Positions 23,873 to 37,480 are shown, counted from the first letter of the stretch. The stretch: 64,000 nt of DNA from Apricaphanius iberus (GCA_028564705.1 JAPXFQ010002153.1:1240001-1304000), one strand, 5' to 3'. Numbers and translations: made by a program. The notes: generated by a model not told the origin, from the letters alone.

Positions 23873-25890
23873 AAAGTCATTAAGACCATCTGAAACAACT
23901 GGAACTGGAAATTACTGGAGAAGATTAGACACTCAAAACCAAGCTTTTCACCTATTTAAGCAATGTATTATTTCTTATCTTTCCCAATCAATACTTTTTG
24001 AAGATTCTTGGGCAAGAGGAGGTTTCAGCTAATTAAACAAACATTTTTTAAATGATTGGATTATGCTTTTTTGTGCTGAGGACATTTCCTCGTTTGTCAT
24101 GCTTTTTGAGATGATTTATTCTCTTAATGCAGAAAACACCTGTATTGTATATAACGGCTTTCACCTTCAGGAAAAAAGTGGACATTGCGTAAACTGTCAT
24201 ATAATTCTCACCCAGCCAAATTTGAGACAAGTATTTGTCAAAGGGGAGAGTGTTGGAGGAGAACATAAAGGGGAAACAATTTGTTGCATCTCATCATCGG
24301 ACAGATATAGGCAGTAAAAATTGGGTGTTTTGTTTTTGTTTTCTTTAATGGAAAGAAAAATGTCGTGGAAAATGTATGCATTATTTTGTTATGTGAGTGT
24401 ATGTGCACAGTCTGGCTTGGAGGTGGGGAGTAGGAGGTGGTATTGTGTAGAAATAAAATCTGAGACACTTGCAATAAAACAGGCTGGAAGCCACTGCTTT
24501 AAAGCATTAAAATAATTGGTGTATTTGGTGTATTGCTGTAGCATTAGGAGATCACCGAAGATGTTGGGATCCATGCAGACATAACTCCTGTAGCCCATGC
24601 TTTTAATAATGACCAAACCAGCCAAATATTTTTAATCACTTCATTAATGCAGCATAGAAAATGGATCTTTTGTAGAAAAAAATATATCTTTTTAATCATA
24701 TTTCCTAAATACTCCCTTTTTTACTCTGCAGATTGAGAATTATTCAAGTTAAAGAGTAGTTTCCCACTCACAGCTGGTGGGGTGGAACAGTAAATGAGAC
24801 AACTAACTCCAACGTGATGCATGTATGTGGTTAATATTGAGCTAAAGCTCCTGTTTTCAGGACTGAATAGGACATTCACAGTGTCTATTTGGCAGATGAA
24901 GAGTTAGTACAAGATTTACGCTTTGACAGAACAGTCACAACTACTTATCAACACAGTGGTCAAAATGACAGCACCATTTTATGGTCATAGTTCAAGTGAC
25001 ATGACCTGAAATATTCCTCTTTCCACAGCATCTGGTAAAGACATATCATCCTGTTCCTTCTGTGTTATCTCTTTCTCTCTTTCTTCGCTCTTTTTTCATT
25101 TGTCCGGATAGGCCTAAAACGCAACACTGTTTAGTCAGCTTTAGGAAAATATAATGTATCAAAATAAATTTGCAGTGTTGAAAAAATACGAGAAGCTTAG
25201 TTAAGATCTGCAATGTCAGGGTGACAGATCACAGCCCGGCAATGAGACCTAGAAAAACAAATGCATTGTTCAGTTTTACATCCTTTGCTGTAAAGCTAAT
25301 AGATTTTTTAAAGAGGACAAAGGTTATCTTTTCATACTTTAGTAAAATAGATGATGTTGTTAGAAATGTACCTGGAAAAAAGGCTAACACTATTTTAACA
25401 TGGGTGTCTGTCATTTATTTGCCATTTTGTACTTCACAGTACACAGGGATCTTTTGCACCCATCTTAGAAATATTTTACCTGCTTATTTTTAAAGTGATT
25501 TTCTATTAGCATTACATACACTAAAAACGAACTATAAATATTAAACTTTAAAAAATGGTGTGGTATAACGTTTTCATAACATTATTTACACAATTAAATT
25601 ATTAGATAAATATGATCCTTTTCCTTGTTATTTGTTTCCATGATTCATCACACTACTCCCAAGAGAAAGGATGAGGAGGAGATCCAATAAGGGCATAAAT
25701 TGGCAAACTGAAATTGACCTGTGACATGTTTTTTTTACATGTCTTATTCAAATCAAAAAGTGATGTGATTGTGTGACAAAAATAGTGTGACAGCTCTATG
25801 TGACCTACATGAAACATATCCCTATTATGTTCCCTTGAAATCCAGAGCAAAACATTTCTTCAGGCCATAAACTGTTCCACATAAAAAAAG

Positions 25891-25893
<3 letters not shown>
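23873..25893. other. Unassigned AT-rich DNA
   Basis: No gene, terminus or repeat is recognised. Open frames of 60-90 codons on both strands overlap one another. Confidence 0.4.
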
Positions 25894-25975
<82 letters not shown>

Positions 25976-25986
25976 ATATATATATT
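25894..25986. repeat. (TA)n microsatellite with two phase breaks
   Basis: About 93 bp of TA dinucleotides interrupted twice by an extra T (ATTATA), then 'ttaattt'. The two breaks are 25-30 bases apart, which suggests expansion of a unit already carrying the interruption. Confidence 0.95.
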
Positions 25987-26207
25987 AATTTAAGTCTGTT
26001 TTCATTTTCAAGTTTCAGCTCTTTTGTCTGTAACTTAAAACAACAATTATCAAATCCTGTTACCCTTACTGTTACTGTTGTTTTAAAATTTTCTCATGAA
26101 AAGAAAAAAAAAACACAGTTTAAAAAACAAAGTGACCTTTAGTGTAATTTTCTCACATTTCCCTTTCAGTTCATCTTTTTGTCATTTACTTCCCATCTTA
26201 GATCAAT

Positions 26208-26246
26208 GGAAACCAATGAACCAATGAACTTGGTTCATTGGTTTCC
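26208..26246. repeat. Perfect 17-bp hairpin
   Basis: GGAAACCAATGAACCAA at 26208-26224 is followed by a 5-base loop and its exact complement at 26230-26246. Pairing stops outside the 17 bp. The arm itself contains two CCAATGAA-like units. Confidence 0.9.
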
Positions 26247-29200
26247 TTCATGTACACACCATCTCCATTTATGTTTTGCCCACATGTTCTGGCCCCATGT
26301 AGTCGTCCTCTTTCTCCAATCAGTGGTGCCCAGTATGAGTCCCTGCAGGATGGACTCACAGATGGACACAGTCGGGGTTCCACAGACAGCCTGGCTGCAA
26401 CACCAGCTTTGCTTCTCATCATGGCCCTCACAGACTGGCAGCACATCACAGAGTAACATCAGGAAGATTTCTCATTTATCCATTTGGAGTGAAATTGTTT
26501 AAATGCTAATTTGCCATAGCTGCATATCTGCTCTGGTTTTGTGCTTTTTAGACTAATTAACATCAAGGATTGATTTATTTAGTTACCAGTCACTCATTGA
26601 AATATATGACAATAATTATTTTGCAGTTTTAGATTAGTTATTTAAAAAAATAAATCTTAAAAGGCTATATTGTTATATTCTGTAAAACTAAAGGTACACT
26701 TTTTTGAAATGATTTTTGTGTTTAAGATTTTTTTTTAAATGTACAGAAATTGGATTTTATCTCCGTATGATATGGTGAACAACTAAGCTCCTGTGCCTAT
26801 GAATAGTGCTGGAGGTCTAAAACATTTAAAAGATACGAGATTAGAAAAGTAGAAACTATATTAAACTTTCAGCTAATGTGCAGTAATACCTAAGTGATCC
26901 AATTCCATCTAAAAGAGTTGTGACTTCATAATTAATTTAGGTTGAAAGTGCTAAGAAAGACAAGAGTTTTAAGCCTTTATGTGTGCAGCACCGAGTCTTG
27001 GGTTGCAGTAATTCAGGATAGATATAACAAATAAAAAAAAGACTGCCATAGCTGTTTAAACATTCTTGATTCCAAACAATCGAGTTTGCTTGCAAGGGCA
27101 AAAGCTCTGCCTCTTTTTCCAAACCTTGATGTTTATTTTAAAGAATAATGACACAAAATAACAGCTTTTGGTTAAGGTTTTAATGTAAAAAAGGAATATA
27201 GAAGAGACATTTAAACATGATAAAAGAACAAGCTGTAGCTGTAGGTCTTTGTTCCAGTTTTTCTTCTGTTACTCGAGATCTTAAATTTTAATTTAGACCG
27301 AATAGTTCTCGAGCATATTCTGAACATCTTCTATGTGCCTCATTAGTCTCAGGAACGTCCCAAAAAAGTACATGCGATTATTTTTTATGAAATACTTTGA
27401 AACCATAATCATTTATTTATCTTTGTTGCTTGGGGCTCAGAAAGTTCATCAGTGGGTTGATTTATAGGTGTATTAAATTTCTTCTCCATTTTGATTGTTG
27501 GGAGGCAAGACATGTATGAATAATTTCTGTGCAATTATAATGCCAAACTATTGAGGATGGATCATGTTTTAATTATCTTTCAGTTTCCCCTAAAAGCATG
27601 GATGAAAAATTTGTTCTGACTCGAGCTCTGAGTTTATTCTGATTAAAAATTTGGATCGCAAACGGAGGGAGGCAACTCCTCTATCCTTTCGTCCCAGATT
27701 GATGACTTTAGGCAGAGGTCACCGGTCTGCTCTCACAAGATGACCATCAGATTCTCTCTTGAAATTAGCCGCTCGCTCCATCGCTGCTCCCACTGCTGTG
27801 CAGAGGGCACGGCTTTTTATCTAAAAAGTGATGACCTTGAGTTAAAGCCGTGGTCTCTGGTGGCTCCTATAACAAGGCCAGCATTTGGCACTGGAACCAG
27901 ACTTTTTCCCCAGTGGGAAGGAGAAAGGAACCAGACCTCTGGCTGTCATGGTAATTGGCGAAAGGGACCTCAATCATACAGAAGCTCTGGCACACTGACA
28001 TTCATTACCTTTAATAGTATTTTCTCCATCACTCCATTGCTATCTCATATTCTCCTGTTCTTTCTGTCACACTTTTTCCCCTCATTTTGTTTGTGCCTTC
28101 ACCTCATCAGGCCTCCCACTGTTATCCCTCGGGTCACCATGCAAGGTCTCTATGCTGCCGTTATCCTTGACACCTTGAGAGATAAAGTCGCTCCCGATGA
28201 CTGATGACCACTGGTCCAAGCGGGGATGAAGACCAGTTTGTAATGACACAGATACGCTCTGTGCTATTTATTCAGTCTCAAGGCTGTGTCTGTGCAGCCG
28301 TGTGAGGTCACAGGCTGGATCAGCAGCGGCATTATGAGGTACATCTTAGAGGCCCTTGTAAATAAACAAAATGTTCTTTCAAGCAGCATTTACAGAATGG
28401 AATGAGATAAAGCCATGGCCCTAAGATGAATGGATGGGAGTTTCATCAGCAATGAGACTGGACATTGTGGAGAACTACCTGAGATTAGATCTTTTCTTTT
28501 TTTAATAGCTGTTTATGATTCTGCAGTGGCTGGAGCAGATAATGACCAGCTGTGGGCATCACTCTCTCGGCGTCTGAGGGACCTCGTCGGCACACTAAAC
28601 AATCTCATTATGACACTTCACAGATGCGGCTTACTCACTTGTGAGTTTCACCTGATAGTCTCCCATGGTATGCTGATAAACTGACAGTTTGGCCGCAGAC
28701 AAGCTCCAGTTGGGGAACTGAGGTCAACAGGCACTCTCAGACGGTGTGCTGCCGTTCATATTTCGCTTGAATTATTCAGCATCTCTGAACTTTCTTCTCC
28801 CTCAGGTTGTTTAAAAAGTGCATAAAATGAGAAAGCCAACTATGTCAGAGATGGATTTTCAAACACACATAGCATTGTATTTATTAGGGTTGTAAGCTTT
28901 ATGTAAAGCCATGCACTCGTAAAAGAAATGCTAAATTGGTTGTGCTGTCTTACTCACACAATCAGTGCCCACAGTGGCTCTTAGCCAGAGGCATTATTGT
29001 AATCATTTGTGCAGGAGCTCGTTTAAACCATTTTAAGCATTGCAGGGTATTGATTTTCCCATTTAAACTACCTCTATACAGGTTCGGAAATGTAGTGTCC
29101 AGAGGTTAATCAACAGCTAAACCTTAACATGATTTTGCCTAATGAAATACAATCAAATTAATATTCAGCAAACTAACTTTGATACCAATAAACTCAGACA

Positions 29201-30594
29201 AATATCGGAATTAGCTTTACTGACCAGGTTTAAACAAGCAATCAATAATTTGAGCATTTGAGTAAAGGTGGTGGCCCCTCTGTCATTGAGCTCGTAAAGG
29301 TTTAACACGATGAGAAGAGCTGTCCTGCCTTAATGACACCTATTTTTAAATATATTTAACGAAACATCAATCTACAAGTGTCTTGCTTCCACTTTTGAGG
29401 AACTTTCATATTATTGAGTATGGTAAACAAACTTAATATAGACCTCAAGACAATTTTATTGCACATTTAAGCTGTGAATTGTATTTCAGGAAGAGAAATG
29501 AAACTGTTGTTTTGATATTGCAACTTTTTCCAGAATTTAATAAAGTAGATATTTTGAGGTCTGCTGACGTTTTCTTTGTGTGATTAAAGGAGAACCAAAT
29601 GTGTGCTTTGAAATGAACCCATTATTTTCTCCAGCTGCAACCCCCACCTAATTGCATAAACTGGCTGCTTAAAATAACCCAGCTTAAAGAGAAGTGGACT
29701 TCATATTTGGAGAGCAATGCAGAATAATATATTAAACTACTAATGAACTGGTTATGAGCAAAACCTCATAGCAGAGTTTGGATCATATTCTCATTTTCAA
29801 AGAGGTAAATGCACTCTTGTTATGGCACTAATAACACTTGTCATTTGGTGTTGTTTTAAAGAACAAAAAAATAGATGTCATGATTATTTTGAGGTGTAAT
29901 TAAGGCTTAAATTATTCTGTTTGCACTTCTCTTTCATAGAATAGATCAGAATATTGTGATCAAAGTTGATGCCAAAACCTCTTTCCATATCACGAACGTA
30001 CAATGCTTAGGTGACAACTTAATTTACAACTCTTAATTTACAACCTATTACTTGTATAAATAGGTCAGTTATGATACATAATACCTAAAATGCGTAATAC
30101 ATAAAAGCTTAATTTTGAGTAATTATTAGGTAATATGCCACCAACATGCATTATAGAAGCAACTATGCAATTTTAATTTCTGTTCTTCCATATAATACAG
30201 TGTTGCCTATTATCTAATTGTTTTCATTAAGGGCAGAATAGCAACAATAATTTCTACTGCTGATAAACAATATGACGTATGTAATATATGTAGGCTATAC
30301 TATACGTGCTTACTACATTTGATAGTGGTTTACATTGCTATTATTTAAATTATATCACCTTTCTGCTGTTCTGATTCAAGTAGAATAACACTGGTTGTTG
30401 ACTGTTGCAGTTTGACATTACCTGGGTGATTGGTGGGGTTATTTGCTCTGGTAGCCAGCCTACAGATGTGTGCTAAACAGATTACCTGCTAGTAGCTTGC
30501 CAACTGCAGTTAATTTAACCAATAAAATGTTAATAAGATTGATATGTGATTTTCTTGGAGAATATTTTCAATTAACTGTGTAGAGGCCTTGTTG
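26247..30594. other. Repeat-poor block, possible conserved non-coding DNA
   Basis: Across 4.3 kb no mobile element end is recognised. The part from about 27640 to 29090 is moderately GC-rich with CAAT/TAAT motifs and two longer plus-strand frames (27740-28204, 154 codons; 28430-28684, 84 codons), neither with a recognisable domain, good initiation context or splice sites. Low repeat load suggests constraint, but I see no direct proof. Confidence 0.35.
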
Positions 30595-31270
30595 AGGGTC
30601 CGTACGGTCATGAAAAACCTGAGAAACTGGTGGAATTTGAAATTCAAATTTCCAGGCCCTGGAAAACGTTTGGAATTTTACAAAATCTATGTCAAAGTAA
30701 TTCATCCATCCATCATCCATATCGCTTATCCTCAATTAGAGTCAACCAAAATATAGGCCTAGATCATTTATTGGGCCGATAAATTCAATTTTCGGCCATC
30801 GGCCAGAAAAAAAAAGCCAATATAAAAAATGCAAGCTGCAGTTACTACTTGACTGAAGGAAGGACACCCAAAAATTTGTATAAAATAACTATTGGCATCG
30901 GCCTTGAATAAAACTAAAGATATTGGTTGGCCTCTATACTCAAAGGGTAGTGGTATTGCAGAGTTATGCCATGCAGATTAGTTTTTTGTTTTTTTGTTTT
31001 TGTAAAACTTTTGATTAATTAACAAAAAAATAGCTTTTTTTGTAAAACTTATCTCATTGATTAAGAAAAACTGAGCTTTTTATTTTTTTCGAGTTAATAC
31101 AGAAGGCTTATTCTTCCAGAGGAAAATACTTGTAAAACCAATAAATGTGGATTATACTTTAAATCTAGGCCTGAATGTGTTATTTTTGGGCAAGGAAAAT
31201 TGGTTAAAGGTTATGGACAAGTAATAGAACAGTCATGGAAAACGTTTACTGGAAAACTGTATGAACCCTG
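30595..31270. mobile_element. hAT-type MITE with a nested MITE
   Basis: Left AGGGTCCGTACGGTCATG and right (complement) CAGGGTTCATACAGTTTTCC are inverted: offset by the first C, 11 of 14 bases match. Inside, 'tttccaggccctggaaaacg' and 'agtcatggaaaacg' repeat the fish 'GTCATGGAAAA' MITE motif. Flanks (CCTTGTTG and CTTGATTT) are only partly alike. A second MITE is inserted at 30741-30939. Confidence 0.55.
30741..30939. mobile_element. Nested MITE with GGCCGAT motifs
   Basis: The left side reads 'gtcaaccaaaatataggcct' and the complement of the right TATAGAGGCCAACCAATATC, with inner 'cggccatcggcc' and 'ggcatcggcc'. These match the style of fish hAT termini 'GGCCGATAT'. The inverted match is imperfect. 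Confidence 0.4.
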
Positions 31271-31439
31271 CTTGATTTAATCAGCTTATTGGCAGTGCAC
31301 AGCCAAAGGTGGTAGAGGCTAGCAACAGTTTTATCAAGGGTTGCCCATCTCTGAGCTATGTTAAAAGCAGAACAGAGGTGCATAAGCGGTCAACATTGCA
31401 ATTCATTTCAGATACATACATAAAAAAGAATTCTATGGT

Positions 31440-31565
31440 AAGGCAAGGCAAGTTTATTTGTACAGCACAATTCATACACAAGGCAATTCAAAGTGCTTCA
31501 CAGTTGCATAAGTTAAGAAAACAGATAAACAGGAACAAAACAAAAAAACATCAACTTAAAAAATA
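31440..31565 (-). mobile_element. L2/Maui-like LINE 3' UTR tail
   Basis: Starts 'aaggcaaggcaagtttattt', then 'acagcacaattcatacacaa' and 'aattcaaagtgcttcacag', the complement of the 3' end found after the RT ORF of teleost L2/Maui-like LINEs. The two other copies in this window (47375-50490, 56452-56950) carry the linked ORF end. This copy has only the UTR. Confidence 0.7.
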
Positions 31566-32214
31566 ATTAATTACAATAAAAAGCAAGAGTGTAGATCAAA
31601 TAATTTCAATTGTCATGCTATGACATGATATGTCATGATTTGAGGAACGGACTCAGGTGCAGAGATTGGTTTTGAAATATTGTTTTCCAAATTTTAATGG
31701 TGGACAATACAAAAACTAAGGCAGGGAACCAAACAAGGTTAGAATTGATGAGGAATTGACGGAGAAAGAAAGGCACAGTGGGGTATAGAAAGGCCAGGAG
31801 AACTAAGACAACAGGTAATAGGAGTAGGTAACTGTGTCACAGGAAGACAAAAGTGACAGACAGGAAGACAGTCACACTGTGACATGATAATATTCACCCC
31901 TCTATCACAATGCTATAATTTTAACATAAAGAGGGTGCAAAGGGACAAGAAGAAGCAAATTTAGCTTGTAACTAAAAAACACTACTACAGTAATTTAATG
32001 AAACTTAAACCTCTAACAGGCACATTTTGTCAACCATGTTTAACACACTTTTATTATACCTGAGTCAAAATATAGCTAAATCGTTTTCCACTACAGATAT
32101 TTCTAACACTCATTTAGCAGCACAGCAGTGAACAAGTAAAATTGATTTTCCATATGATGAACAATAAAGCATATAGTTAGTTTTTAGGCTGTCTTTTGCA
32201 ACTTCACCCAAGAC
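31566..32214. other. Unassigned AT-rich DNA
   Basis: Nothing recognisable apart from a short 'atgacatgatatgtcatgat' inverted motif near 31618-31638. Confidence 0.35.
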
Positions 32215-32431
32215 ACAGTCTTGCAATGGGAGGGTTGTAGATTCAGTTCCAGCTCCCTTCTCTCAAATGTCTATGTGGCACTGAGCAAGGCACCCCATGT
32301 TGCCCACCAAGCTCTGTATCCGTATGACTGTGTACACATTTGTGAATGTGAATGGGTGACTGGGGCTCCGGTGTAAAGCACTTTAAGTGGTCTGTATGAT
32401 CAGAAAAGCACTATATAAGTTAAGTCCATCT
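32215..32431 (+). mobile_element. tRNA-derived SINE (5' part worn)
   Basis: A B-box-like 'ttgtagattcagttccag' is followed by 'actgagcaaggcacccca', then 'tgtgaatgtgaatgggtg', 'agtgtaaagcactttaag' style sequence and 'aaagcactatataagttaag', the standard order in a widespread fish SINE superfamily. The A box is not clear. The same superfamily occurs inverted at 56160-56345. Confidence 0.65.
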
Positions 32432-35400
32432 ACTAATACTTAAAGCTTTGTGATGTTTTAAACTTTTAATACTGCTGCGAACAAACACTGGTATGACTTA
32501 TGAAAGTTACTTTTATGCAAATTTAGTTACCTGGTGGACGCTTTTATCACTTTTATATTTACTCATTTAGGCTTGTATGTAACACACCTTAACTAGGCTC
32601 CGCCCCCATCGGCAGTTCTATTCATCATTTAGTTTCTAACAAAGAATATATGTGAAGCGAAAAAAATAACCTACCAAAATCACACAAATGTTTTCTAAAC
32701 TGTAAGTATCTCTATAAGTATTTCAACCAAATAACCTCCGAAATGAAATGACTGGGTACAACACTTTTCTTAAATACCACATAGTGTCTTATAACTGAAA
32801 TACATCAGACTTTGTTGGTGCAAGAACGTGAAAATGTATCCACACAACTAAATATCTTCACAGTCAACGCATTTATGTCCTCAATACTGGTATTAAGTGA
32901 AAAATAGATTTTATCAAACACACACAACCAAATTCAGAAGAAAAGAGTGTTTTCAAACTGTTAGCATTTTATTGTCCATTATTTACAACATTCCCCTATA
33001 CATAATAACATTTCAGGCAAACAGTAACCAACGGGTCTGGTTTCTTTTTTTACTGTGGGCTGACCTTCGTTCTTAAAGTAATAATAGAAAGCTTCTCTGC
33101 AATCTTCGCATAGTAAAGTGTTTGTCTGCAGCATCATTAGTCACACCAGACAGATGCATTAATGTTGGCATTTAATGAACTGCCTCTTGCAGTTAATTTG
33201 ATTTTATAGCACATAAGAAATGGGCTTATTTTGATCACTACTGCAATAGTGGCATTGATCAATTGATTTTATATAGCCTACTATATGAAACAGTGTGCTG
33301 TTACTAATTACATGCATTGTATTATTTATTAATTAGCTAAGAATCCAATTTTTGGTTCAAAGACTCTATGCAGTGGTTTATTTATTAATTTCCATCTATA
33401 TAAACATAATATTTATTTAAATGTACTTGCACAGTAAAAAAAAAAAAGCTTGGTAATGAAGCATGGATTCCCAATTCACAGTGGAATGAAAAAAGAAATA
33501 CTTTAGCTAGGTTTGGGCTGGGGACATCCCAAGAGGGGGAAAAAAATCGAGCTGACCGGCTGTCAGTAGAAAAGGCTGTGGCGGATGACCCTTTATGACA
33601 GATTTCAAATTAGATTTTGGAGCATTTGAGGTTAATTCTTGTTTTTTCTTGCCTAATTTCCTTTACAGAAGACCAGGACCAGTAAACACTTTTGTAAGAT
33701 TTTTTTATTTAATTAATTTGTGCAAAAGTAGAAGACAAAGAAGTTACAAATGGGTCTGTTAGAGTTTGACCAGATGCTTTCTGCCTTATGTCACCAGCAG
33801 CAGTGGAGTCTGAGAGTCACCTTTAATGGAGTAGATTTGATCTTAATTAAAGAATTATCTACAACAAAATAGCAAAACTAACTAGATAAAATCATGGAAT
33901 GTTGCTCTTTAAGTGCTAAACTATATTTGAAGTCATTTTACAGAGCAGCCCAGCTAGTAGCTTAAAATCTATTATTGTGATTTGGTCATATGAAACTGTT
34001 AAAACAATAATATTTTACTAAAGAAAATGTAAAGTGGAAACATATTAATGATGCAGTTTACAGAGTTGCTGTCTGTAAGAAGCTGAGACAGGCCGAGTCA
34101 TAGAAGGCATCAGGAAATAATTTTCTGTTACAGGTAGTGTAGCATATATTTGCATTAATAGCTCGATCAAACCTTGTTGTTTGGTATGTTCTCCTTCAAA
34201 TCCCTTCACTGATTGCAATCTAAACCTGCTGTCACTGGAAGAATATTAATGACTTGATGTTCATTAAAAGTCCTAATTTAGTTAGCTTCTTGATGTGGCT
34301 CAACTTTAATAGGCATGCTAGATTTTGATGGTCTTATCTGAATATCAATATGCTTTCAATAAATATTAATATAGCTTTTAACTAGAGTTTTATGTTCCTT
34401 ACATCTCTGTCAGGTAGGATGGGTTTTATGAATTCTTCGAAATTGTCTTCACTTTCTTCACTGTGAACTATTATTCCCCATTTTTATATGGTTCTCTGAA
34501 AAGACTCCTGAATTGTTTTTTGCTCCTGTATTGATTTAAATCTGACACAGTGCATCCTTTGGGAGACACTTAAGAGTCTAACCTTTCTACTTCTATACGC
34601 AATTTGGCCAATCTTCTCAATTTTTATTAATTCCAGACATGATCCACTCTCTGCAGATTTTCCACGATCAATATGGAAGACTGAAAAAAATGTTTTTTCA
34701 CAAAACATGTTGAAAATGTCATAAATGAAATCAAGTTATGAAAGTATCTTCATGCTACAAAGCGATATAAAGGAAATGCATCTGTTTCTTGTTTCTTTAT
34801 CAGTGATAATTAAAGATTCATTCAAGCAAGTTTCTAAAAAAAAATTTTTTAGACTATGTCTGTGTCGACTTTATCGCCACAATTTTTATTCAATAAATGA
34901 AGTAATCGAAGGCGATTTTATTAGTTTAAAACCATTTATACACAGGTTTATTCACAGAGTTTTACAAGAATAAAGTAACAGTGAGAAAACATGGACTGCA
35001 AAATATGAATATAATAGAACATAGGACATAAAACCATTAAAAGCTGTAAAATGCCAAGGTTTTAGGAAAAATAAAAAGCTAAATCATTATAGAGATGATA
35101 AAGCTATCTTTGGACAATGTGGGTAAACTGCAGGAAATAATGTCTTCAGTCATGACTGAGAAGAGGAAATAGTTTCTGCACATCTCATATTTTCAGGCAC
35201 TTGATTTTAGAGCTGAGGAGAATAGGGACTACATGTTTCTTCCCCTTGTTTAGTGCGTGTTCTGAGAACACATGTAGAGTAAGTTTCTACATGGTTCATA
35301 TCTGACCAGCTCCTCTGAAATGAATATAGGCCCCGGGACAGTCAGAGCCTTGTAGTCCATCAACAAGCTTTTTAAATTATATCCCTTTACACACAGTGGG

Positions 35401-36199
35401 TCAGTGCAGTGATTTATTGACAGGTGAAATGTGATGTGTTTTCCTGGTTTTGGATGTGTAAGTATATCCAGCAAGTGAACGGAAAGGGGAAAAAAACGCC
35501 TTTGTTGATGTCAGAGGTCAATAGAAAAGCAGCAGAATGGTTTGAATGGCCAGAAAGGCAACAGCAGCCCAAGTAACAACATATTACTTCCAAGTTATTT
35601 GGAAGAAGATCTCTGAACACACATTTTGAACAGTGAAGCAGATTTGCTACATCAGACCACAGGCGGAACATTTCAGTGGCTAAGAACAAGTACCTGAGCC
35701 TACATTTCGTATAGTCTTACTGGACGGTCACAGATTGGAATTATGTTACTTGGTTTGATAAGTCTTGATTTCAGAGGTGACATTAAACAGTACAATACCA
35801 TGGATTCACCCCACGATCTATCAAAGGCTGTGTAAAGCTGTGGTTAAACCTTCACTCAGCTGCTGTCTCGAGAAATTTTGCTGCAACTCAAGTCCCTTTG
35901 GCTGTTATACCTTTCCTTTAGCTGCACTGCAGTTCTTATTACTAAACTGTTTTGAAGATAAAATCTTCCTCTATCCAACAATGGATAGCAGTAAAAGTGT
36001 ACATAAAGAAAGTGCTTTGTATCACAACCGACTTCTAAATGCAATGTTTTGAGTGCTGTTTTTAGAAGTTTACAAAAGTCAACAAACATTCTGGGATATG
36101 GATTCCCTCTAATTGTGCAAATGCTTGTTAAAGGGGAAAAATAAATCATTTTACTTACAGGAAGTTCTATAGATGAAAGGGGTACAGTCTGGTGCCAAA
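32432..36199. other. Mostly unassigned AT-rich DNA
   Basis: No repeat end or exon is recognised. The longest open frame (125 codons, minus, 35856-36233) has no domain and an ordinary AT-rich composition. Confidence 0.35.
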
Positions 36200-36231
36200 G
36201 AGGTCTACCTAATAAAGTGGTCAGTGAGTGC
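36200..36231 (+). mobile_element. Terminus of a 'TTATTAGGT' DNA element
   Basis: 'gaggtctacctaataaagtg' and 'gtcagtgagtg' are the complement of the common fish and frog terminus CACTCACTGRCCACTTTATT. The opposite end was not found upstream, so only one terminus remains. Confidence 0.45.
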
Positions 36232-36586
36232 ATAGTCCCTCCAGAGAATCTTGATCTGCCCTGGGGTCTCTTTTATTCTCCGAAGGGAAGCGAACACGAC
36301 ATATCAAGACAAGGTGCCAGAAGCTCCTAAGCCGTTCTTTTTAGCTGCAATCTTAATCTGCTTTGTGCTTTTTTTATAGGCATTAAATCTAGGATATCAT
36401 TATTTCAGTCGTGACCCATATCTCCTCAGTGTAGGTGAGAGCTGAAATGTTTGTGGAATAGTCTTTGTATTTTACAGATGTTTGTGCTATTGAATCCTTC
36501 TATTTTTTTAAACTAAAATTAAAATTATAAAAGGATACATATTGAATCTAATAGGGAAATATAAGAATAGTAAAGGGATTGAGTGA

Positions 36587-36587
<1 letters not shown>

Positions 36588-36621
<34 letters not shown>
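36588..36621. repeat. (ATT)n microsatellite
   Basis: Eleven uninterrupted trinucleotide units. The poly-Tyr frame across it is an artefact of the repeat. Confidence 0.95.
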
Positions 36622-37140
36622 TGAGGGCTGGTTTTGATAGGGCAACACCAAAGATACATGACTGTCAAACTCATCAAAAAAACGGATTCCAAAAAAAGCT
36701 TGAGGAGACTTTGCTGAAAAACTTTAGAACTTTCAACTTTTGCAGTGAGATGTTTGGTATCTTGTATTGGTTTCTGGTGGAGAGTTAAATTATCTTCATT
36801 GCCATCTTTTGGGGCAGCAGCTGTAGCAGAGTCAGTTGCTCAAAGAGACAGAACAAACAGATAAGAAAAGTGTGGTTGTGTGGGTACGGACAGCTCTGGT
36901 GCCCAGACACCTGACAGGAAGAAGAAGAATGTGGACAAGCTGAACATTAATGCAATCAATAGGAAGACTTTGCATAATGTACTGATGGACCATCAGAAAA
37001 AGTTTTTTAGCAATGGTCATTTTCTGCAAAATATGGAAGCTGTAGAGTGCACTCTTTTTAAACCCTCTTTAAATTTTTGTCATTTTAATTAAAATTAACC
37101 TCCTTTTTTTCCCTGCAAGTATTATCCTATTTATAGTATG

Positions 37141-37480
37141 GTGCCAAAGTTTTAGGCAGGTGTGAAAAAATGCTGCAAAGAATGCGTTCAAAAATGTAAA
37201 TTAATATTGTGCTTATCAGTTTATAAAATGTAAAGTGAAAAATAAAAAGAAGAACTTAAATTAAATGGATATTTGGTGTTACAACCTTTTGCCTTCAAAC
37301 CATCCTCATTTCTTATAGTTATATTTGCACAAAGTCAGGTATTTTGTAGGTTTAAAGTCAGGTAAAAAATAAAAAAATTTTACTAAACAAGTGCTAATGA
37401 TCCTCAATGCTGCATGTTGGTTGAAACACGATAAATAAATGACACAGAACTTATGCAAAGTTGAGCAAATATTACCTAAC
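37141..37480 (+). mobile_element. 5' end of a Tc1-like element (no coding part)
   Basis: Order of motifs: 'gtgccaaagttttaggcagg', 'atatttggtgttacaacctt', 'ttgcacaaagtcaggtattt', 'aagtgctaatgatcctcaat', 'gttggttgaaacacgat'. This is the untranslated 5' region of a common teleost Tc1 family whose transposase relict I recognise at 57085-57790. The copy stops before the HTH region. Confidence 0.6.

Noticed and set aside
27740..28204. 154-codon plus-strand open frame
   Set aside because: No recognisable domain, a low-complexity Phe/Leu/Ser run in the middle, no splice or promoter signals. Better explained as chance in GC-richer non-coding DNA.
35856..36233. 125-codon minus-strand frame
   Set aside because: No domain or splice context and it overlaps a DNA-element terminus at 36200-36231.
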